Assembly (NCBI RefSeq): GCF_008369915.1
Contig: NZ_VSRN01000001.1
Span: 4,894,501-4,958,500, forward strand
DNA from: Dyadobacter sp. UC 10
Lineage (GTDB): Bacteria > Bacteroidota > Bacteroidia > Cytophagales > Spirosomataceae
DNA: 64,000 bases
Direction: 5' to 3'
Below are positions 50,439 through 59,957 of the stretch, piece after piece (the stretch's first letter is position 1; every line of letters begins with the position of its first letter). The position numbers were made by a program, and so were the translations under genes. The notes under the pieces were generated by a model. It was given only the letters and a program-made list of their open reading frames with translations. It made no database searches and was not told where the DNA came from.

Positions 50439-51539
50439 ATGAAAAATCGACTTGTAATGTCACCGAATTCATCCATAATCACGATTCTGTTTGCTATTTT
50501 TTCATTCAATGCTTTTGCACAGCGCGACTCTGTTTCGCTTGTTCATGTCGGATTTATTTATCCCGTAAGTTCAAACGGCCAGCGCGCTGCCAGCTATACC
50601 AATCGTTTTTCTCTGCATGCGATTGCCGGAGTATCGGCAAATGAAACGGGCGCGGCGATTGCAGGCGCAGCTAACCTGATCAAAAAGGATGCGTCGGGAG
50701 GGCAAATCGCGGGAGCTGTAAATCTGATCGGCGGGAGCGCGCGTGGAATGCAGGTTGCAGGTGCGCTGAATATGGTAGGCAAATCTGCTTCTGGAATGCA
50801 AATGGCGGGTTTTGCCAATATCGTTAAGGGAAAAGCAAAAGGGGCACAGGCAGCAGGTTTCATGAATTTGTCAGGCGGCGCACAAGGGTTGCAGATAGCC
50901 GGTTTTACCAACATCGTGAAAGATAGTGTACAAGGCGCGCAGATCTCGGGTTTCCTGAATAAGGCGGGCACAACGAATGCCCAGGTTTCCGGATTTATGA
51001 ATATCGCGAGGAAGGTAAGGGGTATTCAGCTTGCCGGTTTTGTCAACATTGCTGACAGCAGCGATTACCCGATCGCAATCTTCAATTTTATTAAAACCGG
51101 GGAAAAATCAATAGCTCTCACATTGGACGAATCCATGACGAGTATTGCTTCATTCAGATCAGGAGGCCGCGTTTTATACGGGATCGCGGGAGTGGGGTAT
51201 AACCTGAAAAGTAACCCAAAACCATTGTATGCCGTAGAGGCAGGATTAGGTGCTCATATTGGTCTTGCAAAACAGTTGCGCATTAACCTGGAAGCTGTCA
51301 GCCACTCACTTTCTGACTTCGAAGGCGGCCATTATTTCAAGAACTCAGTACGCATTTTGCCTGGATATAAGCTCGGGAGCCGCTTTGAGATCTTTGCAGG
51401 GCCTACTGTCAACTACGTGACCCACGAGCGTGAAGACGAATTCAGTTTTGTTGACAAGTATCTTTGGAAAAACAGCAAGTCTACCGACTTCCAGGGGGTA
51501 TTCATTGGATTTAACGCTGGCTTGCAGATCATTCTCTAA
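50439..51539 (+). CDS. LA_2272-type surface repeat protein (no STN domain)
   Basis: 366 residues. A signal peptide is seen after a polar N-terminus (ITILFAIFSFNAFAQ); M1 or M8 could start it. Residues about 60-215 hold about nine repeats of 18-19 residues such as GMQVAGALNMVGKSAS and GLQIAGFTNIVKDSVQ. The C-terminal 150 residues are beta-strand-rich and resemble the tail of the protein at 47529-49349. It is a paralog without the STN and regulatory-like domains. It sits beyond the kinase pair, on the same strand as its larger relative. Confidence 0.8.
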   Translation: MKNRLVMSPNSSIITILFAIFSFNAFAQRDSVSLVHVGFIYPVSSNGQRAASYTNRFSLHAIAGVSANETGAAIAGAANLIKKDASGGQIAGAVNLIGGSARGMQVAGALNMVGKSASGMQMAGFANIVKGKAKGAQAAGFMNLSGGAQGLQIAGFTNIVKDSVQGAQISGFLNKAGTTNAQVSGFMNIARKVRGIQLAGFVNIADSSDYPIAIFNFIKTGEKSIALTLDESMTSIASFRSGGRVLYGIAGVGYNLKSNPKPLYAVEAGLGAHIGLAKQLRINLEAVSHSLSDFEGGHYFKNSVRILPGYKLGSRFEIFAGPTVNYVTHEREDEFSFVDKYLWKNSKSTDFQGVFIGFNAGLQIIL

Positions 51540-51652
51540 CAGCAGCATCAATTTTTTGTAGAAGTTGTTGTAAAATTCGGCAATAGGTCGTCATACTCCA
51601 CACATTCAGGTTGTAGCCTCAAAATTGTAATTTTCTCATAATCAGTTGTTTG

Positions 51653-51704
51653 TTGGTTTGGCCACTCCGGGGAACTATATTTTCCCTGTGAGTGGCCAAA
51701 CCAA
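51653..51704. other. Long perfect inverted repeat before the CHRD gene
   Basis: TTGGTTTGGCCACTC (51653-51667) and GAGTGGCCAAACCAA (51690-51704) are exact complements over 15 bp. Inside, CGGGGAA and TTCCCTG pair on with one wobble and one bulged base, giving a stem of about 22 bp with a 7-base loop. There is no T-run, so it is not a normal terminator. It ends 22 bp before the CHRD start codon. Confidence 0.85.
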
Positions 51705-51726
51705 TTATGTACGAAAACAAAGGACT

Positions 51727-52209
51727 ATGAGAAAATTAGCATTTGTGGGTGTGTTTTTAGTCGCCGGGATGGTCGCAGCATGTAATGATGACGATAACAC
51801 AACAGACCCAACTCCCGTACTGCCCGAGTTGAAAGTGAGTACTACACTCTCCGGGGCGAACGAGGTACCAGCTAATCCTTCAACAGCTACCGGTTCAGTA
51901 GATGGTACGTTGGATCAGGAGTCGAGAATTCTGAAACTTAACATTATGTACAGCGATTCCACTTCCGATTCAACAGCAACGGATTCAGTATTTACACCAA
52001 CAGCCTGGCATATTCACAAAGCGCCGGCAGACTCGACCGGGTCAGTGGTGATCGACTTTGGAAAAGAATTCTCCTCGCCATTCGCGTTTGTTGATACGCT
52101 GACGGAGGCGCAGGTTGCCGATTTGAAAGCGGGCTTATATTACGTGAACATTCACAGCGCGAAATATCCGGACGGAGAAATTCGCGGGCAGCTCAAAACA
52201 GAAGAATAG
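51727..52209 (+). CDS. CHRD-domain lipoprotein
   Basis: 160 residues from ATG 51727; the frame is open 27 codons farther but through the hairpin. The lipobox MVAAC places the lipid-bearing Cys at about residue 19, followed by an acidic DDDN stretch (sorting to the surface is possible). The CHRD domain (about 40-158) has TLSGANEVPANPSTATGSVD, HIHKAPADSTGSVVIDF and GLYYVNIHSAKYPDGEIRGQ. CHRD domains occur in chordin and in many bacterial exported proteins; the function is unknown. A two-way terminator follows. Confidence 0.88.
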   Translation: MRKLAFVGVFLVAGMVAACNDDDNTTDPTPVLPELKVSTTLSGANEVPANPSTATGSVDGTLDQESRILKLNIMYSDSTSDSTATDSVFTPTAWHIHKAPADSTGSVVIDFGKEFSSPFAFVDTLTEAQVADLKAGLYYVNIHSAKYPDGEIRGQLKTEE

Positions 52210-52241
52210 TATACTCAACGTTGCGTAAGACACGCTGCAAA

Positions 52242-52275
52242 AAAAGAGCGGTATCTTTATCAGATCCGCTCTTTT
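52242..52275. terminator. Bidirectional terminator between the CHRD gene and alaS
   Basis: AAAAGAGCGG (52242-52251) and CCGCTCTTTT (52266-52275), a 10-bp stem with a 14-base loop. The A and T runs make it active for both convergent genes. Confidence 0.85.
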
Positions 52276-52299
52276 GCATTTATGCCAGTTCAATTGATC

Positions 52300-54960
52300 T
52301 TAAAATAAGCTCTTTGCCTTGTCCAGCGCATTGTCGAGCCCGGAAGCGTCGGAGCCGCCGGCAGTCGCAAAAAATGGCTGGCCGCCACCGCCTCCGCGAA
52401 TTTCCTGCGCAAGTTCTTTTACGATCTTACCTGCATTCAACCCCGTTTCCTGCACGATATTTTCGGCGATAAAAACAGACAGCTGCGGTTTTCCACCGAT
52501 CTCTGCACCAAAAACTGCGATGAGGTTTTCAACCTGGTCCCGCAGTTCGTAGGACAATTGCTTCAATGAATCGGCAGAAGGAACATTTACTTTCTCAACG
52601 ATCAGGTTGAAAGTAGTGTGCCGTTCCATATTTTCAATCAGCGAAATTTTCAACGACTGAATTTTCTCATTTTCCAGTGAAACGATCTTTTTCTGCAAAG
52701 CGCTGCGCTCGTCGATCAGACTTTCCACAGCTTTTACGAGGTCGGTTGGATTTTTAAGTAAATCTTTGATTTGCGTCAGAACCGCTTCCTGATCGCGCAG
52801 CATTGCAAGTGCTTTTTCGCCCGTAACCGCTTCCACCCGACGAACGCCTGCCGAAACAGAGCCCTCCGACACAAACTTGAACACCCCGATTTTACCGGTC
52901 GAAGGCACGTGTGTTCCACCGCAAAGTTCGAAAGAATAGTTTGGGTCAAAAATGATCAGACGGACGAAATCACCATATTTTTCACCGAAAGTAGCCGTCG
53001 CGCCTGCGTCCAAAGCCTGCTGGATCGGTACATTGCGACGTTCATCCAATGTTATGTTCTCTCGGATCTTTTCATTGACGCGGTCTTCAATTTTCGCCAG
53101 TTCCTCGTCGGTAACTTTCGTGAAATGCGAGAAGTCGAAACGCAAAACTTCGTCGTTTAGGAAAGAACCTTTTTGTCCGATATGCGTGCCCAGTACTTCG
53201 CGCATCGCAGACAGCATTAAATGCGTAGCAGTGTGGTTTGCCTGGATTTGCTGTCTTCTTGTATTGTCGATCTTCGCAGTGACGATACCCGCATTCTGCA
53301 ATACATCATCCAGATCCTTATCGCGCGAAATATGTACAAAAAGGTCATTCTCCTTTTTTGTATCGACAATATTAATCTTCCTTCCTCCGTCCTCTTTTTC
53401 ACCCCCTTTGACGATCAGTACGCCCGTATCCCCAACTTGTCCACCCATTTCAGCGTAAAATGGTGTCCGATCGAGTACAATATGGTATTCTTCTCCGCCT
53501 TTGGTCTTCATCTTTCGGTATTTTACAATATGGCTGTGTGTTTCTTCAAAATCATAACCGAGGAATTCCACTCCATCGGCTTCGCGCAGCTCGATCCAGT
53601 CCGTAGCTTCTTTGGCGGCATCCTGGCGGGAGCGTTTTTTCTGCTCTGCCAATGCATCCTGAAACCCGGCTTCGTCGACCAGCAGTCCTTTTTCCCTGGC
53701 AATCAAAGCGGTAAGGTCGACCGGAAAGCCGAAAGTGTCGCTCAGTTCGAAAACTTCATCGCCGGGAATCGTATTGATACCTTTTGCTTTGAGTGTCGAA
53801 GTGATGGTATCCAGTCGTTTCAAACCGGATTCAAGCGTCCGTAAAAAGCTTTTTTCTTCTTCCAGAATCACTTTCGCGACAAATTCCTCCTGCGCTTTCA
53901 GTTCCGGGAAAACGTCTTTGAACTGCTCGGAAAGCACTGCTACCAGCTTGTAGAAAAACGGCTCCTGAAAACCGAGGTAAGAATAACCGTAGCGGACCGC
54001 ACGGCGCAAAATGCGGCGTATCACATAGCCGGCTTTCACGTTGGAAGGAAGCTGGCCGTCGGTAATGGCAAATGCAACGGCGCGTATGTGATCAGAGATA
54101 ACGCGCATCGCGATATCTGCGAACGGTTCTTCGCCTGAGCCGTATTTTTTACCCGAGAGCGTTTCCAAAACCTGAATGGTATTCTGGAAAACATCGGTAT
54201 CGTAATTGGAAATTTTTTGCTGAATGGCCATACAAAGCCGTTCGAAGCCCATTCCGGTATCCACGTGTGTGGCGGGCAGGGGGACCAGAGAGCCGTCGGC
54301 CTTGCGCTCGAACTGCATAAATACCAGGTTCCAGATCTCTACAACCTGCGGATGGTCGTTGTTCACGAGCGACTTACCAGGAACTTCGGCAACTTCGGCA
54401 GGGGTTCTCAGGTCAACATGGATTTCAGAACAGGGCCCACAGGGACCTGTATCGCCCATTTCCCAGAAATTGTCTTTTTTGTTCCCAAGAATAATGCGGT
54501 CTTCGCCTACAATGCCTTTCCACAAATCCCAGGCTTCCTGGTCAAAAGGTACGCCGTCGCTGGCATTGCCCTCGAAAACGGAAACGTACAACCTGTCTTT
54601 CGGCAGCTTATAAACCTCCGTCAGAAGTTCCCACGCCCACGCAATCGCTTCTTTTTTAAAATAATCACCAAATGACCAGTTGCCGAGCATTTCGAACATC
54701 GTGTGGTGATACGTGTCAAATCCAACATCCTCTAAATCATTGTGTTTGCCCGAAACACGGAGGCATTTCTGCGTATCGGCAATTCTTCGCGAAGGAGGTG
54801 TACCATTGCCCAGAAAGTAGTCTTTGAACTGGGCCATACCCGAATTATTGAACATAAGGGTAGGGTCATTTTTTGCAACCAGTGGTGCCGAGGGAACGAT
54901 AAGGTGTTCCTTACTGCGAAAAAAATCGAGAAAAGCCTGACGTATTTGATGCGAAGTCAT
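52300..54960 (-). CDS. alaS: Alanine--tRNA ligase
   Basis: 886 residues, the usual length. The catalytic core (1-240) has LMFNNSGMAQFKDYFLG and GFDTYHHTMFEMLGNWSFGD. The tRNA-binding domain follows. The editing domain has zinc/catalytic motifs HTATHL and CGGTHV. The C-terminal domain ends GGGGGQPFFATAGG. It charges tRNA-Ala and edits mischarged Ser and Gly. It starts 15 bp after the ECF sigma gene, so the two may be on one transcript. Confidence 0.98.
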   Translation of the reverse strand: MTSHQIRQAFLDFFRSKEHLIVPSAPLVAKNDPTLMFNNSGMAQFKDYFLGNGTPPSRRIADTQKCLRVSGKHNDLEDVGFDTYHHTMFEMLGNWSFGDYFKKEAIAWAWELLTEVYKLPKDRLYVSVFEGNASDGVPFDQEAWDLWKGIVGEDRIILGNKKDNFWEMGDTGPCGPCSEIHVDLRTPAEVAEVPGKSLVNNDHPQVVEIWNLVFMQFERKADGSLVPLPATHVDTGMGFERLCMAIQQKISNYDTDVFQNTIQVLETLSGKKYGSGEEPFADIAMRVISDHIRAVAFAITDGQLPSNVKAGYVIRRILRRAVRYGYSYLGFQEPFFYKLVAVLSEQFKDVFPELKAQEEFVAKVILEEEKSFLRTLESGLKRLDTITSTLKAKGINTIPGDEVFELSDTFGFPVDLTALIAREKGLLVDEAGFQDALAEQKKRSRQDAAKEATDWIELREADGVEFLGYDFEETHSHIVKYRKMKTKGGEEYHIVLDRTPFYAEMGGQVGDTGVLIVKGGEKEDGGRKINIVDTKKENDLFVHISRDKDLDDVLQNAGIVTAKIDNTRRQQIQANHTATHLMLSAMREVLGTHIGQKGSFLNDEVLRFDFSHFTKVTDEELAKIEDRVNEKIRENITLDERRNVPIQQALDAGATATFGEKYGDFVRLIIFDPNYSFELCGGTHVPSTGKIGVFKFVSEGSVSAGVRRVEAVTGEKALAMLRDQEAVLTQIKDLLKNPTDLVKAVESLIDERSALQKKIVSLENEKIQSLKISLIENMERHTTFNLIVEKVNVPSADSLKQLSYELRDQVENLIAVFGAEIGGKPQLSVFIAENIVQETGLNAGKIVKELAQEIRGGGGGQPFFATAGGSDASGLDNALDKAKSLF

Positions 54961-54975
54961 TGTGTAATTGTTGTA

Positions 54976-55545
54976 CTAAGTCTCCTGAAATGAGCCGCAA
55001 AGGTAAAGAAATTTACGAATTGCCCTCGTGGCTTTCACGATATGATCATGGATTGTACCCGGGCTGATATGAAGCTCGGCAGCAACTTCCCTGTGAGTTT
55101 TGCCTTCCAGTTTACAAAGCCGGAAGACATGCCTCCGCCGTGGCGGCAGTCGACTGATTGCCAAATAAATGAGTCGCTCAAATTGCTCAGCGGCTACCTG
55201 TTTGCAAGCTTCGGCTTCGAAATCCTGACCGGTATAAACTATATTCAGAAGCATTCGTTTTTCGCAAAGTTTCCTGTTGAGCAGGGTCAGGCTTTTGTTT
55301 TTACATATCTTGAACAAATAGGCTTCCAGGCAACTTACGTTTGCCAGTTTTTTGCGGTTTTCCCACAATTTGAGAAATACATCCTGTGCCACGTCCTGCG
55401 CATTTTCGCGGCATTGGGTGAACCTGAGTGCATAATTCTGCACCCGCCGGTGGTACTTTTTGTAAAAATAATGGAATGCCGGGCGGTCGTCTGCCTGCAA
55501 AAGGTGTAGCAGCTCTTCCTCCGCAATATGCTCTGGATTTTGCAA
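54976..55545 (-). CDS. Orphan ECF sigma factor
   Basis: 189 residues. Region 2 includes YALRFTQCRENAQDVAQDVF, region 4 includes LPPRRRHVFRLCKLEGKTHR with helix-turn-helix EVAAELHISPGTIHDHIVKA. Same size as FecI-type factors. No full FecR lies next to it; a shortened FecR-like protein is encoded 3.5 kb away beyond the cellulase. It is followed closely by alaS. The 113-bp spacer upstream shows nothing clear. Confidence 0.92.
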   Translation of the reverse strand: MQNPEHIAEEELLHLLQADDRPAFHYFYKKYHRRVQNYALRFTQCRENAQDVAQDVFLKLWENRKKLANVSCLEAYLFKICKNKSLTLLNRKLCEKRMLLNIVYTGQDFEAEACKQVAAEQFERLIYLAISRLPPRRRHVFRLCKLEGKTHREVAAELHISPGTIHDHIVKATRAIRKFLYLCGSFQET

Positions 55546-55658
55546 GTCGGTTTCGGGATAGTGTATAGCTCCGGCAGCTGCAGAAACCAGACCAGTTTGC
55601 AGAAAATAATTGCCATTTTCAGTTCTCGTTATTCAATGGCTGGGTTCAAGGTGTGAGA

Positions 55659-58600
55659 TTAGTAAATCAATAATTTGCCGGTAAAAAATTCTTCCTTCCG
55701 GTTGTCCAACACTTTCAAAATGTAAACACCTGGACCGAATCCTGCACAGTTAAGATCTGCAAAACCGTTTTTCGGAATCCGGAACGTGCGTTTTTCGAAA
55801 CCCGTAATATGGTAAATATGCCCGGTCAATTCCCGGACAGGCATTTGATTAGGTTCTTTTATTTGAATTTGGTAGTGGTTTCGGCCAATGTGCTTCAATA
55901 TCAGGCTGGACTCGGCGCAAGGTCCTTCCGCGAACCGGATCAGCGAGTATTCAGAGGTTCCGTCCAGATCAATTTGCCTTAATCTGTAATAGTTTTTCGC
56001 GCCGGGAAGTGAATCCGCGAAAGTATAGTTATTGCTCAGACGGCTGTTACCGGTGGCTGCAATCCGGCCGATTTCTGAGAAATTACGGGCATCCGCGCTC
56101 CGCTCGACGGCGAAATACCCCGCGTTAATCTCTTCCGAAGTTGTCCATTGCAGCAACACCTTGCATGCATCGGCAGCAGCATTAAAAGCGGAAAGTTTAA
56201 CCGGAAGCGCCTCGTTGACCACAGCGCTGAAAAATGCGAATACTGCCGCAGTAACCGCAATTTCCTGAACCGTGAACTCCGACATTTCTACCGCTTCCCT
56301 GGCATCCGTATATCTTCTCAGAACCGGGTAAGGATCTTCTTTTTTGAAACCATAAGGATACCGGTTAAGCGAATCCTGAATAGCGAAGCTCGACGGGCGG
56401 TTCATTACCAGTGAAGCTGCCGGTCCGAAAACCGGTAAGCCAGGTACCGGATTGGGGAAATGATCCGCAACCGTGGACCAATGCAGCGGATACTTCGGAC
56501 TATTATTTCCGGTCCCCGTTATGAATGTCAGCGACAAGGGGTTATTGCCCAGTGGAATATCGAGCTGCATTTTCGCAAAGTCCAGCAGCGCAGGCTGTCC
56601 AAGTAAATAGCTGAACAAAACATAATCAAATGCGTAGCTCTGGGCCATTGCAAACGTTCCATACCCTATATATCCTTTAAATGGGTGATAAGCCCCGTGG
56701 TAGGCATGTACCGACATCGTCCGGTTATTATACTCAGGTATGAGGATAGTTTCAAGACTGTTTTTGAATTCTGTTACAACTGCCGCATCTGTTGGGAACT
56801 TCGAGGTCGCATAAGCCCAGGCGGCCTTAAAAGTATGTTGCTGCCAGCTCATGGTAGCCTGGAATTCGTGCGGTATTTGTGCATAATATGCCAGGAATTC
56901 AGCCTGATATTGCGCGTTGCCGGTCGATTTGTACAGCTCTGCTGCAGCCCAGGCGCGGTTGTCGCGGTCTTCAGGGTCAGGGTACGGGCCTGCTGAAATA
57001 CCCGGCGTGACGACCGGTGCGGAAGCCTCCGGATGTGCTTGCAAAAAATCCCAGGCTTTTTCAGCCAGCGCAAGACAGGAATCTGCGTGGGCCGGGTAAT
57101 ATGGTTTCAGGTTCCTGTAAGCCATCGCCATCGCCGCGGCAAACAAGGCGGTGGATTGGGTCGTTTTCACTGAAACGTAAAGGGTATTTGACTCATCCTC
57201 GGGCATTCCCGTAGACCAGATCGCGGGAGTAACCCGGAAGTAAACGCCACCATCCGGTGCCTGCATTGATTTCAGCCACGTCGTTTCGTATTTCGCTTCG
57301 TCAAGTATATCCGGGATTTTGTTACCACTTTCAGGAATATTAAGATGGTTGTCCGGGAATTTTTCAGGATAGAGCTCAACAGCCGTGAACAGAATAAAAA
57401 GTGCGCTGGCTGCCGTCGGAACATATCTGCCATAATCGCCGGCGTCGAGCCAGCCTCCCTGCATCGGTATACTGCTGCCGGGCGGGTAATCTGTTGCACT
57501 GAAAAGGTTTGAAGAAGAGTGGCTTGAGTGTATCTCCGCAGCGGTACTAGGCAGTCCGTTTCTTGCCCATTCAAATGCGTTTTCCTGAGAAAGTGCCCCG
57601 GATCTTTGAAAATAGAGCGCCCTCGCTGTGTGAAAGTAGGTTCCATTATATACATCGGCTGATATCCTGAACTCTTCCGACCTGCCGTAACCAGGCACAT
57701 ACAAATAATAAGTACCGGGAGTTTTGAAAGCGGAGAAATCAAGTTCGAAAACCATTTCTCCGCTAAAAGCCGAATCTGATTTCAGGAAGCTGCTTTTTCC
57801 GGAGAACTTAACATTATCAGCCCCGTCCAAAACCTGAAAATCGGGGCTATTCAACTGATCGATCGGTAGAAACCAGGCATCGCCGAGAAAGTTGCCCAGT
57901 TTTCCCAGCTTCGGGCTTTCGGGCAGGTAGCCGACCTGGTTTAGCTTTACATTACCCAGCTTGACCTGATCAGAAAAAGTGAAACTGGTGTCCAGTGAAG
58001 TCATATTGCCCGCCGGATCTTTCAAATTCTCTGCCTGCAGCCGGTATTCGATACCGTTCTCGAAAGGCTTTTCAAATACCAGAAACAGTTCCGATTGGAT
58101 AAGCGGAGTGCCCGAAATGGGGGCTAATCCGGCAACGCGGAGATGTCGGCCCACGCGCAAGGGGTTTTTCGCGGGCTGATATTCCGGATCCGTGGTGCTG
58201 CTCATTTCGTAGCTTGAAGTTTGATAGCAGCCGGTAGTGTCAAAACGCTCGTCGACCGCTAGCCTGATTACCTGGTAAGAGAGCGGCTGCGCGGAGATGG
58301 TTGGGGAGGTAATATCGGTCAGTAAAATATCATCAATGTAAAACAGGGTCCCGCTTGCTCCGGATGTCGCGAATTCGAGGTAGTCGACCGAACTCAGGTC
58401 GTAACCGGTTGTTTTGAGTGAGTCGATCGGGATCACGACCTCCTGGTAATCAGTCCCGATCAATGTTCCGGCAGGCAGGTAGGGTGCCAGACTCACCCAT
58501 TTTCCCTGCGCGTAGAAGGTGGTGAAACGAATGGATGTAGTTTGAAGCGGTTTATTGGATTTAATGAAAAAGCGGAGCTCATCGAACCGGGAAATATCCC

Positions 58601-58832
58601 CCCGCCACATTCCTGTACAATTGAAGCCGATCCGCGGGGCATGCCAGTTGTCTGGTTCTGCCCGGAAATAGTAGTCGCCTGCGTGGGCATCGGGCCCGGA
58701 TAGAATAGATCCGTATGCAGTATTACAGGCAGGGGTACCCGGATTTTCACCGTTCCAAAGCATTTTGTTTTGTCCAAATGCCATTTGTAGCAGGCAGGAG
58801 ACGAGCAGTGATGCACGAAGTAAGTGTTTCAT
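55659..58832 (-). CDS. Secreted glycoside hydrolase family 9 (cellulase-type) with type IX-like C-terminus
   Basis: 1057 residues. Signal peptide (MKHLLRASLLVSCLLQMAFG), a jelly-roll, CBM-like region (about 25-185), an Ig-like domain (about 295-390, KLNQVGYLPESPKLG, the CelD_N type), and the GH9 alpha/alpha barrel (about 395-870). The catalytic base pair is in GGWLDAGDYGRY (about 457-468), and the acid Glu is in FTVQEIAVTAAV near 855; NNSPKYPLHWS is the altered form of the usual NSPKHPHHR block. A fibronectin-like region and a T9SS-type sorting domain (about 975-1057) close it. It probably cuts beta-1,4-glucan or related glycans outside the cell. Confidence 0.88.
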   Translation of the reverse strand: MKHLLRASLLVSCLLQMAFGQNKMLWNGENPGTPACNTAYGSILSGPDAHAGDYYFRAEPDNWHAPRIGFNCTGMWRGDISRFDELRFFIKSNKPLQTTSIRFTTFYAQGKWVSLAPYLPAGTLIGTDYQEVVIPIDSLKTTGYDLSSVDYLEFATSGASGTLFYIDDILLTDITSPTISAQPLSYQVIRLAVDERFDTTGCYQTSSYEMSSTTDPEYQPAKNPLRVGRHLRVAGLAPISGTPLIQSELFLVFEKPFENGIEYRLQAENLKDPAGNMTSLDTSFTFSDQVKLGNVKLNQVGYLPESPKLGKLGNFLGDAWFLPIDQLNSPDFQVLDGADNVKFSGKSSFLKSDSAFSGEMVFELDFSAFKTPGTYYLYVPGYGRSEEFRISADVYNGTYFHTARALYFQRSGALSQENAFEWARNGLPSTAAEIHSSHSSSNLFSATDYPPGSSIPMQGGWLDAGDYGRYVPTAASALFILFTAVELYPEKFPDNHLNIPESGNKIPDILDEAKYETTWLKSMQAPDGGVYFRVTPAIWSTGMPEDESNTLYVSVKTTQSTALFAAAMAMAYRNLKPYYPAHADSCLALAEKAWDFLQAHPEASAPVVTPGISAGPYPDPEDRDNRAWAAAELYKSTGNAQYQAEFLAYYAQIPHEFQATMSWQQHTFKAAWAYATSKFPTDAAVVTEFKNSLETILIPEYNNRTMSVHAYHGAYHPFKGYIGYGTFAMAQSYAFDYVLFSYLLGQPALLDFAKMQLDIPLGNNPLSLTFITGTGNNSPKYPLHWSTVADHFPNPVPGLPVFGPAASLVMNRPSSFAIQDSLNRYPYGFKKEDPYPVLRRYTDAREAVEMSEFTVQEIAVTAAVFAFFSAVVNEALPVKLSAFNAAADACKVLLQWTTSEEINAGYFAVERSADARNFSEIGRIAATGNSRLSNNYTFADSLPGAKNYYRLRQIDLDGTSEYSLIRFAEGPCAESSLILKHIGRNHYQIQIKEPNQMPVRELTGHIYHITGFEKRTFRIPKNGFADLNCAGFGPGVYILKVLDNRKEEFFTGKLLIY

Positions 58833-59090
58833 AGCAAATTATGTTTAGTGTGGTTGCGGACATGACGGTCATCCGCGCGGATATGTATGCTTCACCTTAC
58901 TGAAATTTGAAATCCTGTGCGGGCAGTAGCTGTGGGATCAGCGCCAGTAACCTCTGGAAGGGATAATAAGGTGAGTATAATCGGCGAACCGGTTTCTTTT
59001 TCAAATGAAAAGCTTAACAGAGAATTAACACAGGTTCTGTTGGACAAGTCAGGCTCTTTCGGGCTTATTAATATTAACGCGCTACTAAAA

Positions 59091-59477
59091 ATGAAACCGT
59101 TTTCAGAGTTATCGGCAGAGGAATTGGCGATGGAAAACCTCTTCATTCGCTGGGTGCGGTTTCCTGATGACCAGGCGATCCGGTCTTTTTGGGAAAACTG
59201 GATCATTAAATACCCGTCACGAAAAGACACAGTGGATAAAGCACGTGAACTAGTGCTGATCGCTTCTGACTGGAAGCCAGAAATGCTGTCTAATCAGGAA
59301 GTTAATTCGATATGGGGAAGGATCCGCAGCTCACTGGACATTATCGGCGACCGTGACCAGAAGAAAAACTCTCCTGATTCACCCAACGCAGGTTTTCTGA
59401 CAAAGGGTATTATTTTGATATTGATGTCGGTAACCTTCCTTTTTTTTTTATTCTACTTTATTTTCAGTAACCACTGA
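59091..59477 (+). CDS. Shortened FecR-like membrane protein (no FecR domain)
   Basis: 128 residues from ATG 59091. A GTG at 58917 would add 58 residues with no similarity and is not preferred. Residues about 15-80 (ENLFIRWVRFPDDQAIRSFW, KYPSRKDTVDKARELVLIAS) match the cytoplasmic N-terminus of FecR-type anti-sigma factors. A membrane helix at about 105-125 follows, and the chain stops there; the periplasmic FecR and DUF4974 domains are missing. It may be a fixed small anti-sigma factor or a remnant. It stands before susC, where a full FecR often sits. Confidence 0.6.
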   Translation: MKPFSELSAEELAMENLFIRWVRFPDDQAIRSFWENWIIKYPSRKDTVDKARELVLIASDWKPEMLSNQEVNSIWGRIRSSLDIIGDRDQKKNSPDSPNAGFLTKGIILILMSVTFLFFLFYFIFSNH

Positions 59478-59957
59478 AACTGCCGCCTAGTTAACTTCCC
59501 GGTAACTACCCGGTTACGAAATCACCTACCGGTATGCTGGTACTTTTCTGCTGGTGATTTCAAATTAAATCTGGGTTAAGTCCAAAACAATTGTGTCCGC
59601 AATGTTCAGTTATGTATATATAATTGAACTTTATGTCAAGATTTTACAATAATTTATTTGTTAATGCATATGATGGCAACGTTCCCGATAACGATTGCAT
59701 AAATAAAATTCCTAGAATCTTTTCGATTTTCTTCACGAATCTCTATTCTCAACCAGATTTTCGAATTGCATTATCTGTTTAGATAATATGGTTATTGGAA
59801 TTGTTCAATAATCAATTTTGAACGCGTGCCTCAAATCACCTTGCGACCCAATAAGGTACCTACTAGTTACTTATTTTTACTATTCAAAGAAAAAATATTA
59901 TTTTTCTTGTAGGGGTATATATTTCAATCACCGTCAACTTAAATCAGAAACACTTTA
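59478..59957. other. AT-rich leader region before susC
   Basis: 480 bp with no credible gene. It holds an inverted repeat GAAATCACC (59518-59526) / GGTGATTTC (59553-59561) with an inner TACC/GGTA pairing just after the shortened anti-sigma gene. The rest is AT-rich. No clear TANNTTTG promoter was found for susC. Confidence 0.5.

Noticed and set aside
58917..59090. GTG start giving a longer form of the FecR-like protein
   Set aside because: The added residues have no similarity to the family, and an ATG at 59091 begins right where family similarity starts.
59850..59957. Promoter of susC
   Set aside because: No TANNTTTG with a TTG at a fitting distance was found. TATATTTC near 59928 is too weak a match.
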